Source: Candidatus Nitrotoga sp. CP45 (GTDB lineage Bacteria; Bacteroidota; Bacteroidia; Flavobacteriales; Flavobacteriaceae). Taken from it: 18,422 nt of DNA. Below, in pieces: positions 1 to 6,591 of this stretch (the first letter of the stretch is position 1; every line of letters begins with the position of its first letter). Both the position numbers and the translations under genes were made by a program. The stretch is taken from assembly GCA_943329165.2 (NCBI GenBank), contig CALQCV020000010.1, forward strand, positions 1-18,422, written 5' to 3'. The notes beneath the pieces are model-generated. The model searched no databases and was not told where the DNA came from. It saw only the letters and a program-made list of their open reading frames with translations.

Positions 1-499
1 ATACTTGAAATAATTCTGAAAAAGTATTCTGACCGTCACTTTGAAAAAAAGCTTCGTCACCAACAAAATCGGGATCATACCCAAAAGCATGCGGAATTTG
101 CTTTAAAATTATAATGACTCCAATTCCTGCTAACATTCCTTCAATAACATTGGTTGGAAAATAATTGGAAATACTTCCAGCTTTTATAAAACCCAATAGC
201 AGTTGTATAACACCTGCTATAACAACGGCTGTTAAAAAAATGTTGAATGCTCCCAAATCGGATATAGCTGTTAAAACTATAGCCGTTAAACCAGCAGCTG
301 GCCCCGAAACACTAATATGGGATTTACTCAAATACCCAACAACGATTCCGCCCACAACACCAGCTATAATTCCCGAAAAAAGTGGTGCACCAGAAGCCAA
401 AGCGATACCTAAACACAATGGAAGTGCCACTAAAAATACCACTAAACCTGATGCGAAATCAGATTTGAGGTTTGCAAAAAGATTGATTTTTTTTGTCAT
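1..499 (-). CDS. SulP family inorganic anion transporter, N-terminal part
   Basis: This is the first 166 codons of a membrane transporter that runs off the left edge of the window. The start is the ATG at 499-497. The protein begins with a short basic segment followed by [20 protein letters not shown], then hydrophobic glycine-rich helices containing [26 protein letters not shown] and [21 protein letters not shown]. This SGL-V-ALPL-LGIA start and the SGPAAGL segment are typical of the SulP/SLC26 family, which moves sulfate, bicarbonate or other anions across the inner membrane. The C-terminal STAS domain, if present, lies outside the window. The 95-aa gene upstream on the same strand is 63 bases away, so the two may be co-transcribed. 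In Bacteroidota such genes often sit near a carbonic anhydrase, which would suggest bicarbonate as substrate, but no such gene is visible here. Family assignment is firm; the substrate is unknown. Confidence 0.9.
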   Translation of the reverse strand, partial: MTKKINLFANLKSDFASGLVVFLVALPLCLGIALASGAPLFSGIIAGVVGGIVVGYLSKSHISVSGPAAGLTAIVLTAISDLGAFNIFLTAVVIAGVIQLLLGFIKAGSISNYFPTNVIEGMLAGIGVIIILKQIPHAFGYDPDFVGDEAFFQSDGQNTFSELFQV

Positions 500-529
500 T
501 ACCTAAAAATTAATTTAATACGAATATTG

Positions 530-545
530 TTTCGCTAAAGCGAAA
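530..545. promoter_or_regulatory. Short perfect hairpin in front of the SulP gene
   Basis: TTTCGC and GCGAAA flank a 4-base loop, giving a perfect 6-bp stem between the 95-aa gene and the SulP transporter. On the minus strand the T-run precedes the stem rather than following it, so it is not a standard terminator for the upstream gene. Its role is unknown; it could be a leader structure or mRNA processing site. Confidence 0.35.
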
Positions 546-562
546 AAAATTATACAGATGTA

Positions 563-850
563 TTAAACTAATTTGGGTGGAGGAATGAAGATTTCCTCTG
601 CTATATTATCATGACGTGTTAAATTTTCAAAAATAATTATAGAATTTTGACACCCAACTGTATCCATAAATGGATAATCAAAAGTCAGCCTTAAATCGGC
701 TTTTATTTCTTTAAGATCTTTGTGGTTTTCTTCTTCGGCAAAACTGTAGAACATCGATATATCTGTATTCTGTTCTATCAACGTAACAATAGTTGGCGTT
801 GTGAGAAACGTTACAAATACAAATAATATGAATTTCACAATTAACTTCAT
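563..850 (-). CDS. Small hypothetical exported or membrane-anchored protein, 95 aa
   Basis: I do not recognise a named family. The first 25 residues, starting MKLIVKFILFVFVTFLTTPTI, form one hydrophobic segment after a lysine, consistent with a signal peptide or N-terminal membrane anchor. The rest is acidic and soluble-looking, with an EEENHKDLKEIKADL stretch near residues 40-54 and a proline-rich end, EIFIPPPKLV. One cysteine lies at about residue 67 (TVGCQNS). The gene is divergent from oxyR across a 115-base region holding a perfect palindrome, and it precedes the SulP gene on the same strand. A promoter-like TTG-N18-TAATTTTG sits directly against the start codon, implying a very short or absent leader. 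The signal-like start and a sensible position support a real gene; function is open. Confidence 0.6.
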   Translation of the reverse strand: MKLIVKFILFVFVTFLTTPTIVTLIEQNTDISMFYSFAEEENHKDLKEIKADLRLTFDYPFMDTVGCQNSIIIFENLTRHDNIAEEIFIPPPKLV

Positions 851-854
851 GTCG

Positions 855-883
855 CAAAATTAGCTTTTCATTTTACAAAACAA
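855..883 (-). promoter_or_regulatory. Candidate promoter for the 95-aa protein gene
   Basis: On the minus strand TTG (883-881) is followed after 18 bases by TAATTTTG (862-855). This matches the Bacteroidota consensus TTG-N17-19-TAnnTTTG. Transcription would begin at or next to the ATG at 850-848. Confidence 0.5.
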
Positions 884-915
884 AATTCTATTATATATTT
901 TTTAACATTCATTAA

Positions 916-934
916 CTATAAGTTAAACTTATAG
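916..934. promoter_or_regulatory. Perfect 19-bp palindrome, candidate LysR/OxyR operator
   Basis: CTATAAGTTAAACTTATAG has two 9-bp arms complementary around a central A at 925. It sits 4 bases upstream of the TATATTTG -7 element of oxyR and between two divergent genes, the usual place for an autoregulatory LysR-type site. The CTAT and ATAG ends resemble OxyR half-sites of Escherichia coli, but their spacing (11 bases) differs from the classical 7. Binding by OxyR is inferred. Confidence 0.6.
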
Positions 935-938
935 GTTT

Positions 939-946
939 TATATTTG
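939..946 (+). promoter_or_regulatory. oxyR promoter -7 element
   Basis: TATATTTG fits TAnnTTTG and lies 20 bases before the oxyR start codon. No good TTG is present at the -33 distance, where the palindrome lies instead. That would fit a promoter that depends on, or is blocked by, a bound regulator. Confidence 0.55.
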
Positions 947-965
947 CATCAAATTTTATTATATA

Positions 966-1907
966 ATGACAATTACTCAATTAAAATATGTTCTAGCTGT
1001 AGCTGAATATAAGAACTTTACTCTTGCGGCTGAAAAATGTTTTGTTACACAACCAACGTTAAGTATGCAAATTCAGAAAATTGAAGAGGAATTGGGCATA
1101 CAAATTTTTGACAGAACCAAGAAACCTATTCAGTTGACAGAAATTGGACAGCAAATTGTTAATCAAGCTAAGAATATTGTTAACGAAGCGGATAGAATTC
1201 AAGATATTGTTGATCAGCAAAAAGGATTTATTGGTGGTGAATTTCGACTAGGAATTATCCCGACGATAATGCCAACATTATTACCCATGTTTCTCAATAA
1301 TTTTATCAAAAAATACCCAAAAGTAAAACTCATTATTGAAGAGTTAAACACAGATGAAATAATACTGAAACTCAATAATGGTCATTTAGATGCCGCAATT
1401 GCCGCTACACCATTGCAGGAAGAAAAAATAAAAGAAGTTGTTTTATATTTTGAACCTTTTGTAGCTTATATTCCAGAAGGTCATATCAATTTTCAAAAGC
1501 AGGAAATTGAAGTTGATGATTTAAATATCGATGAAATCCTGCTGCTACAAGACGGACATTGTTTTAGAGATGGTATTTTGAATTTGTGCAAAAATGTAGC
1601 TGCTAATGAAAAAGCACATTTTCAAATTGAAAGCGGAAGTTTTGAAACCCTCATAAAACTAGCCGATGAAGGTTTGGGAACCACGCTACTTCCCTATTTG
1701 CACACTTTAGATTTAAAAGAAAAAGACAAGCTTAAACTGCGTCATTTTAAAGAACCAAAACCGGCCAGGGAAGTCAGTTTAATTTTTCCGAAAAACGAAT
1801 TAAAAATTCATATTATTGATGCTTTGAGAAGTACTATCGCCGGAGTAGTAAAAGGTGCGATTGTCTTTCAAAATGTACAAATCATAAGTCCACTGCAAAA
1901 AAAATAA
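966..1907 (+). CDS. oxyR: Hydrogen peroxide-sensing LysR-type regulator OxyR
   Basis: This 313-aa protein has the LysR layout: an N-terminal winged helix-turn-helix (residues 1-60, with NFTLAAEKCFVTQPTLSMQIQ), a linker helix (about 62-88), and a two-lobed sensing domain (about 90-300). The diagnostic feature is DGHCFRDGILNLC, which puts cysteines at 199 and 208, the same numbers and spacing as the peroxidatic and resolving pair of Escherichia coli OxyR. In that family H2O2 oxidises the first cysteine, a disulfide forms, and the altered tetramer activates catalase, peroxidase and Dps-type genes. None of those targets is in the window. The ATG start agrees with the family, whose proteins usually begin MTITQLKYV or similar. 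A palindrome just upstream suggests autoregulation, and a hairpin overlapping the stop codon ends the transcript. Confidence 0.95.
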   Translation: MTITQLKYVLAVAEYKNFTLAAEKCFVTQPTLSMQIQKIEEELGIQIFDRTKKPIQLTEIGQQIVNQAKNIVNEADRIQDIVDQQKGFIGGEFRLGIIPTIMPTLLPMFLNNFIKKYPKVKLIIEELNTDEIILKLNNGHLDAAIAATPLQEEKIKEVVLYFEPFVAYIPEGHINFQKQEIEVDDLNIDEILLLQDGHCFRDGILNLCKNVAANEKAHFQIESGSFETLIKLADEGLGTTLLPYLHTLDLKEKDKLKLRHFKEPKPAREVSLIFPKNELKIHIIDALRSTIAGVVKGAIVFQNVQIISPLQKK

Positions 1908-1933
1908 GGAGCTTTACAAAAACTCCTTATTTT
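1901..1933. terminator. Strong bidirectional hairpin terminator after oxyR
   Basis: AAAATAAGGAG (1901-1911) and CTCCTTATTTT (1923-1933) form a perfect 11-bp stem with an 11-base loop. A-rich sequence lies on one side and T-rich on the other, and the oxyR stop codon lies in the left arm. It can serve oxyR and the convergent 64-aa gene, whose stop is 8 bases further on. Confidence 0.85.
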
Positions 1934-1940
1934 CTCTCTG

Positions 1941-2135
1941 TTAACTAACTACAGACAAACATTGTTTTAATTCGGGATGATCACTAGTAAAAAATTGCAA
2001 CCATTTTTTTAATTGTTCAACCTCGTAAGGCAATAAATTTTTAACCGCCTTTTTTAGTTCTTTTGTGAAAAGAGCTGGATCGAAGCTCACTCTTTCGAGT
2101 ACCGATTTTGTGTAATCATAAATCATTCTAGGCAT
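1941..2135 (-). CDS. Small hypothetical protein, 64 aa
   Basis: The product is short, soluble and mostly helical-looking, with core IYDYTKSVLERV, FTKELKKAVKNLLPYEVEQL and a C-terminal KKWLQFF...PELKQCL. I recall proteins of this type as conserved but uncharacterised in flavobacteria, and assign no function. Two in-frame ATGs are possible: residue 1 at 2135-2133, and residue 4, which directly precedes IYDYTK and may be the true start. It lies convergent to oxyR and shares its terminator hairpin. A degenerate relative lies about 230 bases upstream on the same strand and matches at about 21 of 36 aligned residues. That conservation of protein sequence supports this gene being real. Confidence 0.6.
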   Translation of the reverse strand: MPRMIYDYTKSVLERVSFDPALFTKELKKAVKNLLPYEVEQLKKWLQFFTSDHPELKQCLSVVS

Positions 2136-2369
2136 ATTAAGTTAAGATTTGGGGTTATCTTATTGTAAGAACGTGTAGTAAAAGTATATTAAAAAAAGTT
2201 CTTAAGCAAAAAAATAAACTATAAAATATCGTCAAAGCACTATATTAATAGACAAAATACATTTATTAACATTTTTTTTACGATTTAACTTACTAAAATA
2301 TTTTTACCTGATAGCCCATAAGCCATCTTTGTATTTCGGGCTTATCGGATGAATAATAAAATAAACAAT

Positions 2370-2552
2370 TTACAGATTTTGCATTTCATAAGGTAAAAGC
2401 GTTTTGGACGCCTTAATTAATTCTTTCACAAATAGCTCTTTGTTTCTAGCGACTTTTACAATTGAAGATTTTGTATAATCATAGATTATTTCCTCATGAT
2501 AACATCGTATTAGAATAAAACAACCAGTTGGGGTGCAATTAATCAATATCAT
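2370..2552 (-). pseudogene. Truncated, degenerate paralog of the 64-aa protein
   Basis: Residues 23-60 of this reading frame (IYDYTKSS...LFVKELIKAS...LLPYEMQNL) align with the 64-aa protein encoded next to it. At the place of that protein's internal start Met-Ile-Tyr the codon is ATA (2489-2487), not ATG. The reading frame stops right after the LLPYE motif, so the KKWLQFF...ELKQCL end is missing. The 22 residues upstream of the aligned part show no resemblance and look like chance extension. The simplest reading is an old tandem duplication, one copy of which has lost its start and end. It could instead still be expressed as a 60-aa protein from the ATG at 2552. No promoter or terminator was found for it. 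Confidence 0.5.
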
Positions 2553-2598
2553 TTAATACTGACTTTTTTGATTCAAATTCATAGTCAATTAGAACAAA

Positions 2599-2664
2599 AA
2601 TGTCAATCTTAGCCTGTCGAAGACCTTAAAAAAGATACATTTCGACAAGCTAAATGTGACAATT
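2599..2664. repeat. Long imperfect hairpin of the TGTCGAA repeat type
   Basis: The arm at 2599-2621 (ending TTAGCCTGTCGAA) is nearly the reverse complement of 2641-2664 (starting TTCGACAAGCTAA), with about 19 of 21 paired positions and a 19-base loop. Related TTCGAC/GTCGAA fragments occur at 7330-7436. Such CTTCGAC-type intergenic elements are, from memory, common in Flavobacterium. It lies in the gene-free stretch 2553-2797 before the ABC-F gene, which otherwise holds a short CCCAACGGGTTG palindrome and a promoter. Confidence 0.6.
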
Positions 2665-2774
2665 GGTATGATATTAGTTATAAAAAACAATTTCACCCAA
2701 CGGGTTGAATATTAATATATGATTCAATTGTTCGTCGCTTCAAACAAAAGGTTGCTTCTTGCCTCTCAATGACC

Positions 2775-2782
2775 TACTTTTG
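2775..2782 (+). promoter_or_regulatory. -7 element for the ABC-F gene; decides its start codon
   Basis: TACTTTTG fits TAnnTTTG, with a TTG at 2752-2754 (20-base spacer, slightly long). Transcription would begin about 2787-2790, so the TTG codon at 2759 cannot be the start and the GTG at 2798 is preferred. Confidence 0.5.
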
Positions 2783-2797
2783 CAAAAATTTAGACTT

Positions 2798-4660
2798 GTG
2801 AATTACCTTTCCGTAGAAAATATATCAAAATCCTTTGGCGAAAAAACCTTGTTTAAGGACATTTCGTTTGGCATCAACAAAGACCAGAAAATTGCCTTTA
2901 TTGCCAAAAATGGTTCAGGAAAAACCTGTATCATGAAGATTATCAATGGCGAAGACGAACCGGACACTGGTAAAGTTGTGATTAGAAAAGGTATCAAAAT
3001 GGCGTTTCTCTCCCAAACCAATCAGTTGCAGGAAGAATTGACGATTGAGGAAAGCATTTTCGCTTCGGATAACGAAATTCTGCACATAATTGAACGTTAC
3101 GAAAAAGCGTTGGAAAATCCGGAAGATGAAGAAAAGTATCAGTTGGCTTTTGATGAAATGGATAGCCACAACGCTTGGGATTTTGAGACACAATTCAAAC
3201 AAATCCTTTCCAAACTAAAGCTCGACGATTTAAAACTGAAAGTGAAAAGTCTTTCCGGTGGACAAAAGAAACGGTTGTCATTGGCCATCATTTTGATTAA
3301 TCGCCCGGATTTATTGATTTTGGATGAGCCAACGAATCACTTAGATTTAGAGATGATTGAATGGCTGGAAAGTTATTTTGCTAAAGAAAATATTACGTTA
3401 TTTATGGTAACGCACGACCGTTTCTTTTTGGAGCGCGTTTGTAACGAAATAATCGAATTGGACAACGGAAAATTATACCAATACAAAGGCAATTACTCCT
3501 ATTATCTGCAAAAGAAAGAAGAGCGAATTGCCATGGAAAATTCCACTATCGATAAAGCTCAAAATCTTTTCACAAAAGAATTGGCCTGGATGCGGCGTCA
3601 ACCCAAAGCAAGAACAACCAAATCAAAATCGCGTCAGGATGATTTTTACCAAATCAAAGCCGTTGCGGAAAGTAGAAGAAAAGAAAACGTTGTCGAGCTT
3701 GAAATCAATATGGAACGCATGGGTAGCAAGATTATTGAGCTGCATAAATTGTATAAAAAATTTAAAGACCGCGCTATTCTGGACAACTTTAGTTATGATT
3801 TTCAACGCGGCGAACGCATTGGTATCATTGGTAAAAACGGCACTGGCAAATCGACTTTCTTAAATATACTAACCAAAACTATGCTTCCTGATGCAGGTAA
3901 AGTTGTAATTGGTGATACGATTAAAGTTGGTTACTATACGCAAAGCGGGATCAATCCGAAACCGGGACAAAAAGTTATCGATATTATTAAAGAATATGGC
4001 GAATACATTCCGCTCACCAAAGGGAAGATTATTTCGGCGTCACAGTTATTGGAACGCTTTTTATTCGATGCCAAAAAGCAATATGACTTTGTAGAAAAAC
4101 TAAGCGGTGGTGAATTGAAACGGTTGTATTTGTGTACCGTATTGATTCAGAATCCAAACTTTTTGATTCTCGATGAGCCAACGAACGATTTAGATATTGT
4201 AACTTTAAATGTTTTGGAAAGTTTCTTACTAGATTATCCCGGATGTTTATTAGTAGTTTCCCACGATCGATATTTTATGGATAAAATTGTAGATCACTTA
4301 TTCATCTTTAGAGGTGAAGGACAAATAGAAGATTTTCCAGGAAATTATTCCGATTTTAGAGCGTATGAAGATTCGGCTGAACCAAAAAATTTATCTAGTG
4401 TTAGTACTGAAAAAGTCAATTGGAAACAAAATCACTCAACAGCTATTGGATTGAATTTCAACGAACAAAAGGAATTCAACAAAATTGAACGCGAAATTAA
4501 AGACTTAGAATACGAAAAAAAGCAAATCGAAAACTTATTTTCAGAGGGTAAAGTGGCTGATGCTGATATTACGGCAAAAGCAAAAGAACTGGAAGCTATC
4601 ATTAAAAAAATGGAAGAAAAAGAAGAACGTTGGTTTGAACTTTCTTCAAAAATGGAGTAA
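2798..4660 (+). CDS. ABC-F family ATPase, Uup-like
   Basis: This is a 620-aa protein with two ABC ATPase domains and no membrane segments, the layout of the ABC-F proteins that act on the ribosome. Domain 1 has AKNGSGKT (36-43), LSGGQ (152-156) and LLILDEPTNHLD (172-183). Between the domains is a charged linker with ELAWMRRQPKARTTKSKSR (about 261-279), typical of the tRNA-contacting P-site region of Uup/EttA-like members. Domain 2 has GKNGTGKS (345-352), LSGGE (435-439) and FLILDEPTNDLD (about 455-466). A C-terminal coiled coil of about 65 residues (from 554) resembles the Uup DNA-binding-type tail. The first Walker A starts with Ala instead of the usual Gly. The start is GTG at 2798 (NYLSVENISKSFG), supported by the promoter position and by related proteins beginning MNYLSVE. 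A role in translation is likely, antibiotic resistance less so. Confidence 0.92.
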   Translation: MNYLSVENISKSFGEKTLFKDISFGINKDQKIAFIAKNGSGKTCIMKIINGEDEPDTGKVVIRKGIKMAFLSQTNQLQEELTIEESIFASDNEILHIIERYEKALENPEDEEKYQLAFDEMDSHNAWDFETQFKQILSKLKLDDLKLKVKSLSGGQKKRLSLAIILINRPDLLILDEPTNHLDLEMIEWLESYFAKENITLFMVTHDRFFLERVCNEIIELDNGKLYQYKGNYSYYLQKKEERIAMENSTIDKAQNLFTKELAWMRRQPKARTTKSKSRQDDFYQIKAVAESRRKENVVELEINMERMGSKIIELHKLYKKFKDRAILDNFSYDFQRGERIGIIGKNGTGKSTFLNILTKTMLPDAGKVVIGDTIKVGYYTQSGINPKPGQKVIDIIKEYGEYIPLTKGKIISASQLLERFLFDAKKQYDFVEKLSGGELKRLYLCTVLIQNPNFLILDEPTNDLDIVTLNVLESFLLDYPGCLLVVSHDRYFMDKIVDHLFIFRGEGQIEDFPGNYSDFRAYEDSAEPKNLSSVSTEKVNWKQNHSTAIGLNFNEQKEFNKIEREIKDLEYEKKQIENLFSEGKVADADITAKAKELEAIIKKMEEKEERWFELSSKME

Positions 4661-4665
4661 TAAAA

Positions 4666-4703
4666 AGTTTACAGTCTCGGTCTCAGTCAGCAGACTGAAA
4701 ACT
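4666..4703. terminator. Possible hairpin after the ABC-F gene
   Basis: AGTTTACAGTCT (4666-4677) and AGACTGAAAACT (4692-4703) pair over 12 positions with one mismatch and a 14-base loop, starting 5 bases after the stop codon. No T-run follows, so its strength as a terminator is doubtful. Confidence 0.4.
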
Positions 4704-4730
4704 GCGACTTAAAACTGCGACTTAAAACTG
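4698..4730 (+). repeat. 13-bp tandem repeat, 2.5 copies, ending at a start codon
   Basis: AAAACTGCGACTT occurs at 4698-4710 and 4711-4723, followed by a partial AAAACTG at 4724-4730. The last base of the partial copy is the G of the methyltransferase GTG start codon. Confidence 0.8.
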
Positions 4731-5509
4731 TGCTACAAATAATAAATTCATATCTAAACTTCCTCTGGAACTCCAAAAACGAACACGGAGTGCATTCTCC
4801 GTTTGTGTTTAATTTGGTTACCAAATGTTTTTATGATGGGAAAAAGCATGCTGAATATTCCATTCTCAACAACTACAGAAAATCCCTTTTAAAAAATCAC
4901 AACACCATTGAGGTAACCGATTTTGGTGCAGGTTCTAAAGTTTTCAAAAGTAATACCAGAGCAATAAACCAAATTGCCAGCAATGCCGGAATTTCAAAAA
5001 AAAGAGCAGAATTGCTTTTCAGGATTACCAATTATTTTCAACCTTCAACTATTTTAGAAATAGGAACTTCATTAGGATTAGCTACTTCAGCTTTAACACT
5101 TGGTAATCAAAAAGCTAAAATCACTACACTAGAGGGATGTCCTAATACATTGCATGTAACTCAAAAACAATTTGAGGAATTTGGTTTTAAAAACATTACG
5201 TCAATCAATACAGAATTTTCATGTTATCTAAAAAATTATCAATTATCAATTATCAATTATCAATTGATCTATTTCGACGGCAATCATTCCAAAGCCGCTA
5301 CGCTTGAGTATTTCGAATTACTATTACCAACAATCACAAACGAAAGCGTTTGGATTTTTGATGACATTCATTGGTCAAAAGATATGCAAGCAGCTTGGGA
5401 AACCATAAAAAACCATCCGAAAGTTACTATTACTATTGATACATTTCAATGGGGAATTGTTTTCTTTCGAATGGAGCAGCGGAAAGAACATTTTTTGATT
5501 CGAACATAA
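4730..5509 (+). CDS. Class I SAM-dependent methyltransferase
   Basis: The 259-aa product has a Rossmann-type methyltransferase fold. Motif I is ILEIGTSLGLATSALTLG (108-125), the SAM-binding glycine loop. ITTLEGCP (131-138) holds the acidic residue at the end of strand 2, YFDGNHSKAATLEYFELLLP (181-200) resembles motif IV of small O-methyltransferases, and VWIFDDIHW (207-215) follows. The N-terminal SYLNFLWNSKNEHGVHSPFVFNLV is characteristic of a flavobacterial subgroup; the substrate is unknown. The start is GTG at 4730, since no ATG is nearby and the N-terminal motif begins within 10 residues. Residues 168-179 (KNYQLSIINYQL) are encoded by a 7-bp tandem repeat, so a gain or loss of one unit would shift the frame before the last third of the protein. 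A bidirectional hairpin lies just beyond the stop. Confidence 0.82.
   Translation: MLQIINSYLNFLWNSKNEHGVHSPFVFNLVTKCFYDGKKHAEYSILNNYRKSLLKNHNTIEVTDFGAGSKVFKSNTRAINQIASNAGISKKRAELLFRITNYFQPSTILEIGTSLGLATSALTLGNQKAKITTLEGCPNTLHVTQKQFEEFGFKNITSINTEFSCYLKNYQLSIINYQLIYFDGNHSKAATLEYFELLLPTITNESVWIFDDIHWSKDMQAAWETIKNHPKVTITIDTFQWGIVFFRMEQRKEHFLIRT
5234..5265 (+). repeat. 7-bp tandem repeat (AATTATC) inside the methyltransferase gene
   Basis: Four perfect AATTATC units run from 5234 to 5261, followed by a partial unit AATT at 5262-5265. Because 7 is not a multiple of 3, the repeat reads as two different peptides in phase (NYQLS, INYQL). Slippage would change the reading frame. Confidence 0.9.
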
Positions 5510-5511
5510 AA

Positions 5512-5539
5512 AAATGGCAACCATCTCTGATTGCCATTT
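5512..5539. terminator. Bidirectional terminator between convergent genes
   Basis: AAATGGCAA (5512-5520) and TTGCCATTT (5531-5539) form a perfect 9-bp stem with a 10-base loop. It lies between the methyltransferase stop (5509) and the convergent lipoprotein stop (5569), with an A-run on the left side. Confidence 0.8.
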
Positions 5540-5568
5540 CTTGAATTAAAAAAAACCTATTTAATCAA

Positions 5569-6237
5569 TTATTCTTTTGCTTCTTCATTTTCTCTTGCTT
5601 TGGCTCCGATACGGTTTACTTTAAACATCGGTGCAAATCTGAATTTTATAGAGGCTATTTTATTATTGTCTTCGGAAGATAATCCTTCTTTTTCAACTGT
5701 ATTTTTTCTGCTGTCTAACGCTTCGTAAATCAATTTAACTTCGTCAAAATCTTCTCTAGTAAAATCACCTTTATTTTTTTCATAAGAATCTAAAAAGTCT
5801 TGATATACTTGTAAAATATTGTCTTTGTTTACCCATGAAAAGTTCATGTCTTCGGCAACCTTACCTTCGCCAAAAAATCGATTTCTCAACAATTGATTTG
5901 GATTGACAACAACTGGTTTTTCAGCCGCTAATTCAGCTTGGTATTTAGCTTTTAATGCTTCATATTTTGCTTTGCTAACCGCTACTTTTTCTCTCAATGC
6001 TTCATTATCTGATTCTGCTAAAGATGCTTCTGCCTCAGAAATTCTAACTTGATAGCTGGCGTCAATTGCCTCCCAATTTGTTTTGGCATCAACAGCGGTT
6101 ACATTATCTAATGAGTCAACATAAACTACATAATTATTGACTGTTTTTTCGGATTTAGCTTGCTTTTGATCTTTACAAGATGTAAATCCTAAAACTACCA
6201 TTGCCAGAATTCCGACTACATAAATACTTTTTTTCAT
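5569..6237 (-). CDS. Uncharacterised lipoprotein, possibly DUF6565 type
   Basis: The 222-aa protein begins with a lysine pair, a hydrophobic stretch and a lipobox ending GFTSC, with the lipidated cysteine at 21, so it is likely a lipoprotein anchored in the cell envelope. After a short lysine/glutamate-rich spacer come NNYVVYVDSLDNV and a long charged helical region (about 55-110) rich in Ala, Glu and Lys, likely coiled coil. A second part follows (LLRNRFFGEGKVAEDMNFSWVN, then DNILQVYQDFLDSYEKNK). I recall flavobacterial lipoproteins of this pattern named as a domain of unknown function, possibly DUF6565, but I am not certain. It is monocistronic: convergent with the methyltransferase and divergent from the 43-aa gene. 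No clear promoter element was seen upstream. Confidence 0.8.
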   Translation of the reverse strand: MKKSIYVVGILAMVVLGFTSCKDQKQAKSEKTVNNYVVYVDSLDNVTAVDAKTNWEAIDASYQVRISEAEASLAESDNEALREKVAVSKAKYEALKAKYQAELAAEKPVVVNPNQLLRNRFFGEGKVAEDMNFSWVNKDNILQVYQDFLDSYEKNKGDFTREDFDEVKLIYEALDSRKNTVEKEGLSSEDNNKIASIKFRFAPMFKVNRIGAKARENEEAKE

Positions 6238-6420
6238 AATACTATTATTTGTTATTATTAGTTAGGTGTAAAATTACTTCCTTTTCAATGCTGACCTGTT
6301 ATACATTTCTGTAAAGGTTTTATACAATTGCTACATTGTTGCTTTGCCAATTCGCATTTAGCATGCAACTGTAACAATTAAAACTTTTAGCCTACAAATA
6401 GCCAAACTAAAATTTAATTT

Positions 6421-6552
6421 ATGGAAACTCACCACTCGTTAAAATCAAAAGAATTTAAAATGCTGTCGGGACTTGCTGTTGTTTTAGGAATAATAACTAT
6501 AGCAAAAGCTGGCTATGATTTTGGACAATGGTTTCATCAGGTAGTAAATTAA
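6421..6552 (+). CDS. Small single-pass membrane protein, 43 aa
   Basis: The frame METHHSLKSKEFKMLSGLAV...VN has a hydrophilic start with two histidines and several lysines, one hydrophobic helix (about residues 14-30, LSGLAVVLGIITIAKAG) and an aromatic end (YDFGQWFHQVVN). The ATG at 6421 is the only sensible start. The stop lies 39 bases before the ABC transporter ATPase gene on the same strand, so the two are likely co-transcribed. Similar tiny proteins with a helix followed by AYDFG-W are, as far as I remember, conserved in flavobacteria, but no function is known. Codon use and the clean helix favour a real gene over chance. Confidence 0.6.
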   Translation: METHHSLKSKEFKMLSGLAVVLGIITIAKAGYDFGQWFHQVVN

Positions 6553-6591
6553 TTTTCTTTTCTTACTTTTATCAAAATTCAGTAGTAAAAA

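Noticed and set aside
165..506. A 113-codon plus-strand frame at the left edge
   Set aside because: It is opposite the SulP transporter, whose minus-strand translation has clear family motifs. The Pro/Thr/Lys-rich product is a typical shadow of a membrane protein gene.
2692..2709. CCCAACGGGTTG palindrome as a terminator or operator
   Set aside because: The stem is short and imperfect (TTCACCC/GGGTTGAA, one base out of register), without a T-run, and lies far from any gene end.
2759..2797. A longer ABC-F protein starting at the TTG codon at 2759
   Set aside because: The TAnnTTTG box at 2775-2782 would lie inside the coding region, the extra 13 residues fit no family pattern, and relatives begin at the NYLSVENIS segment, so GTG at 2798 is the better start.
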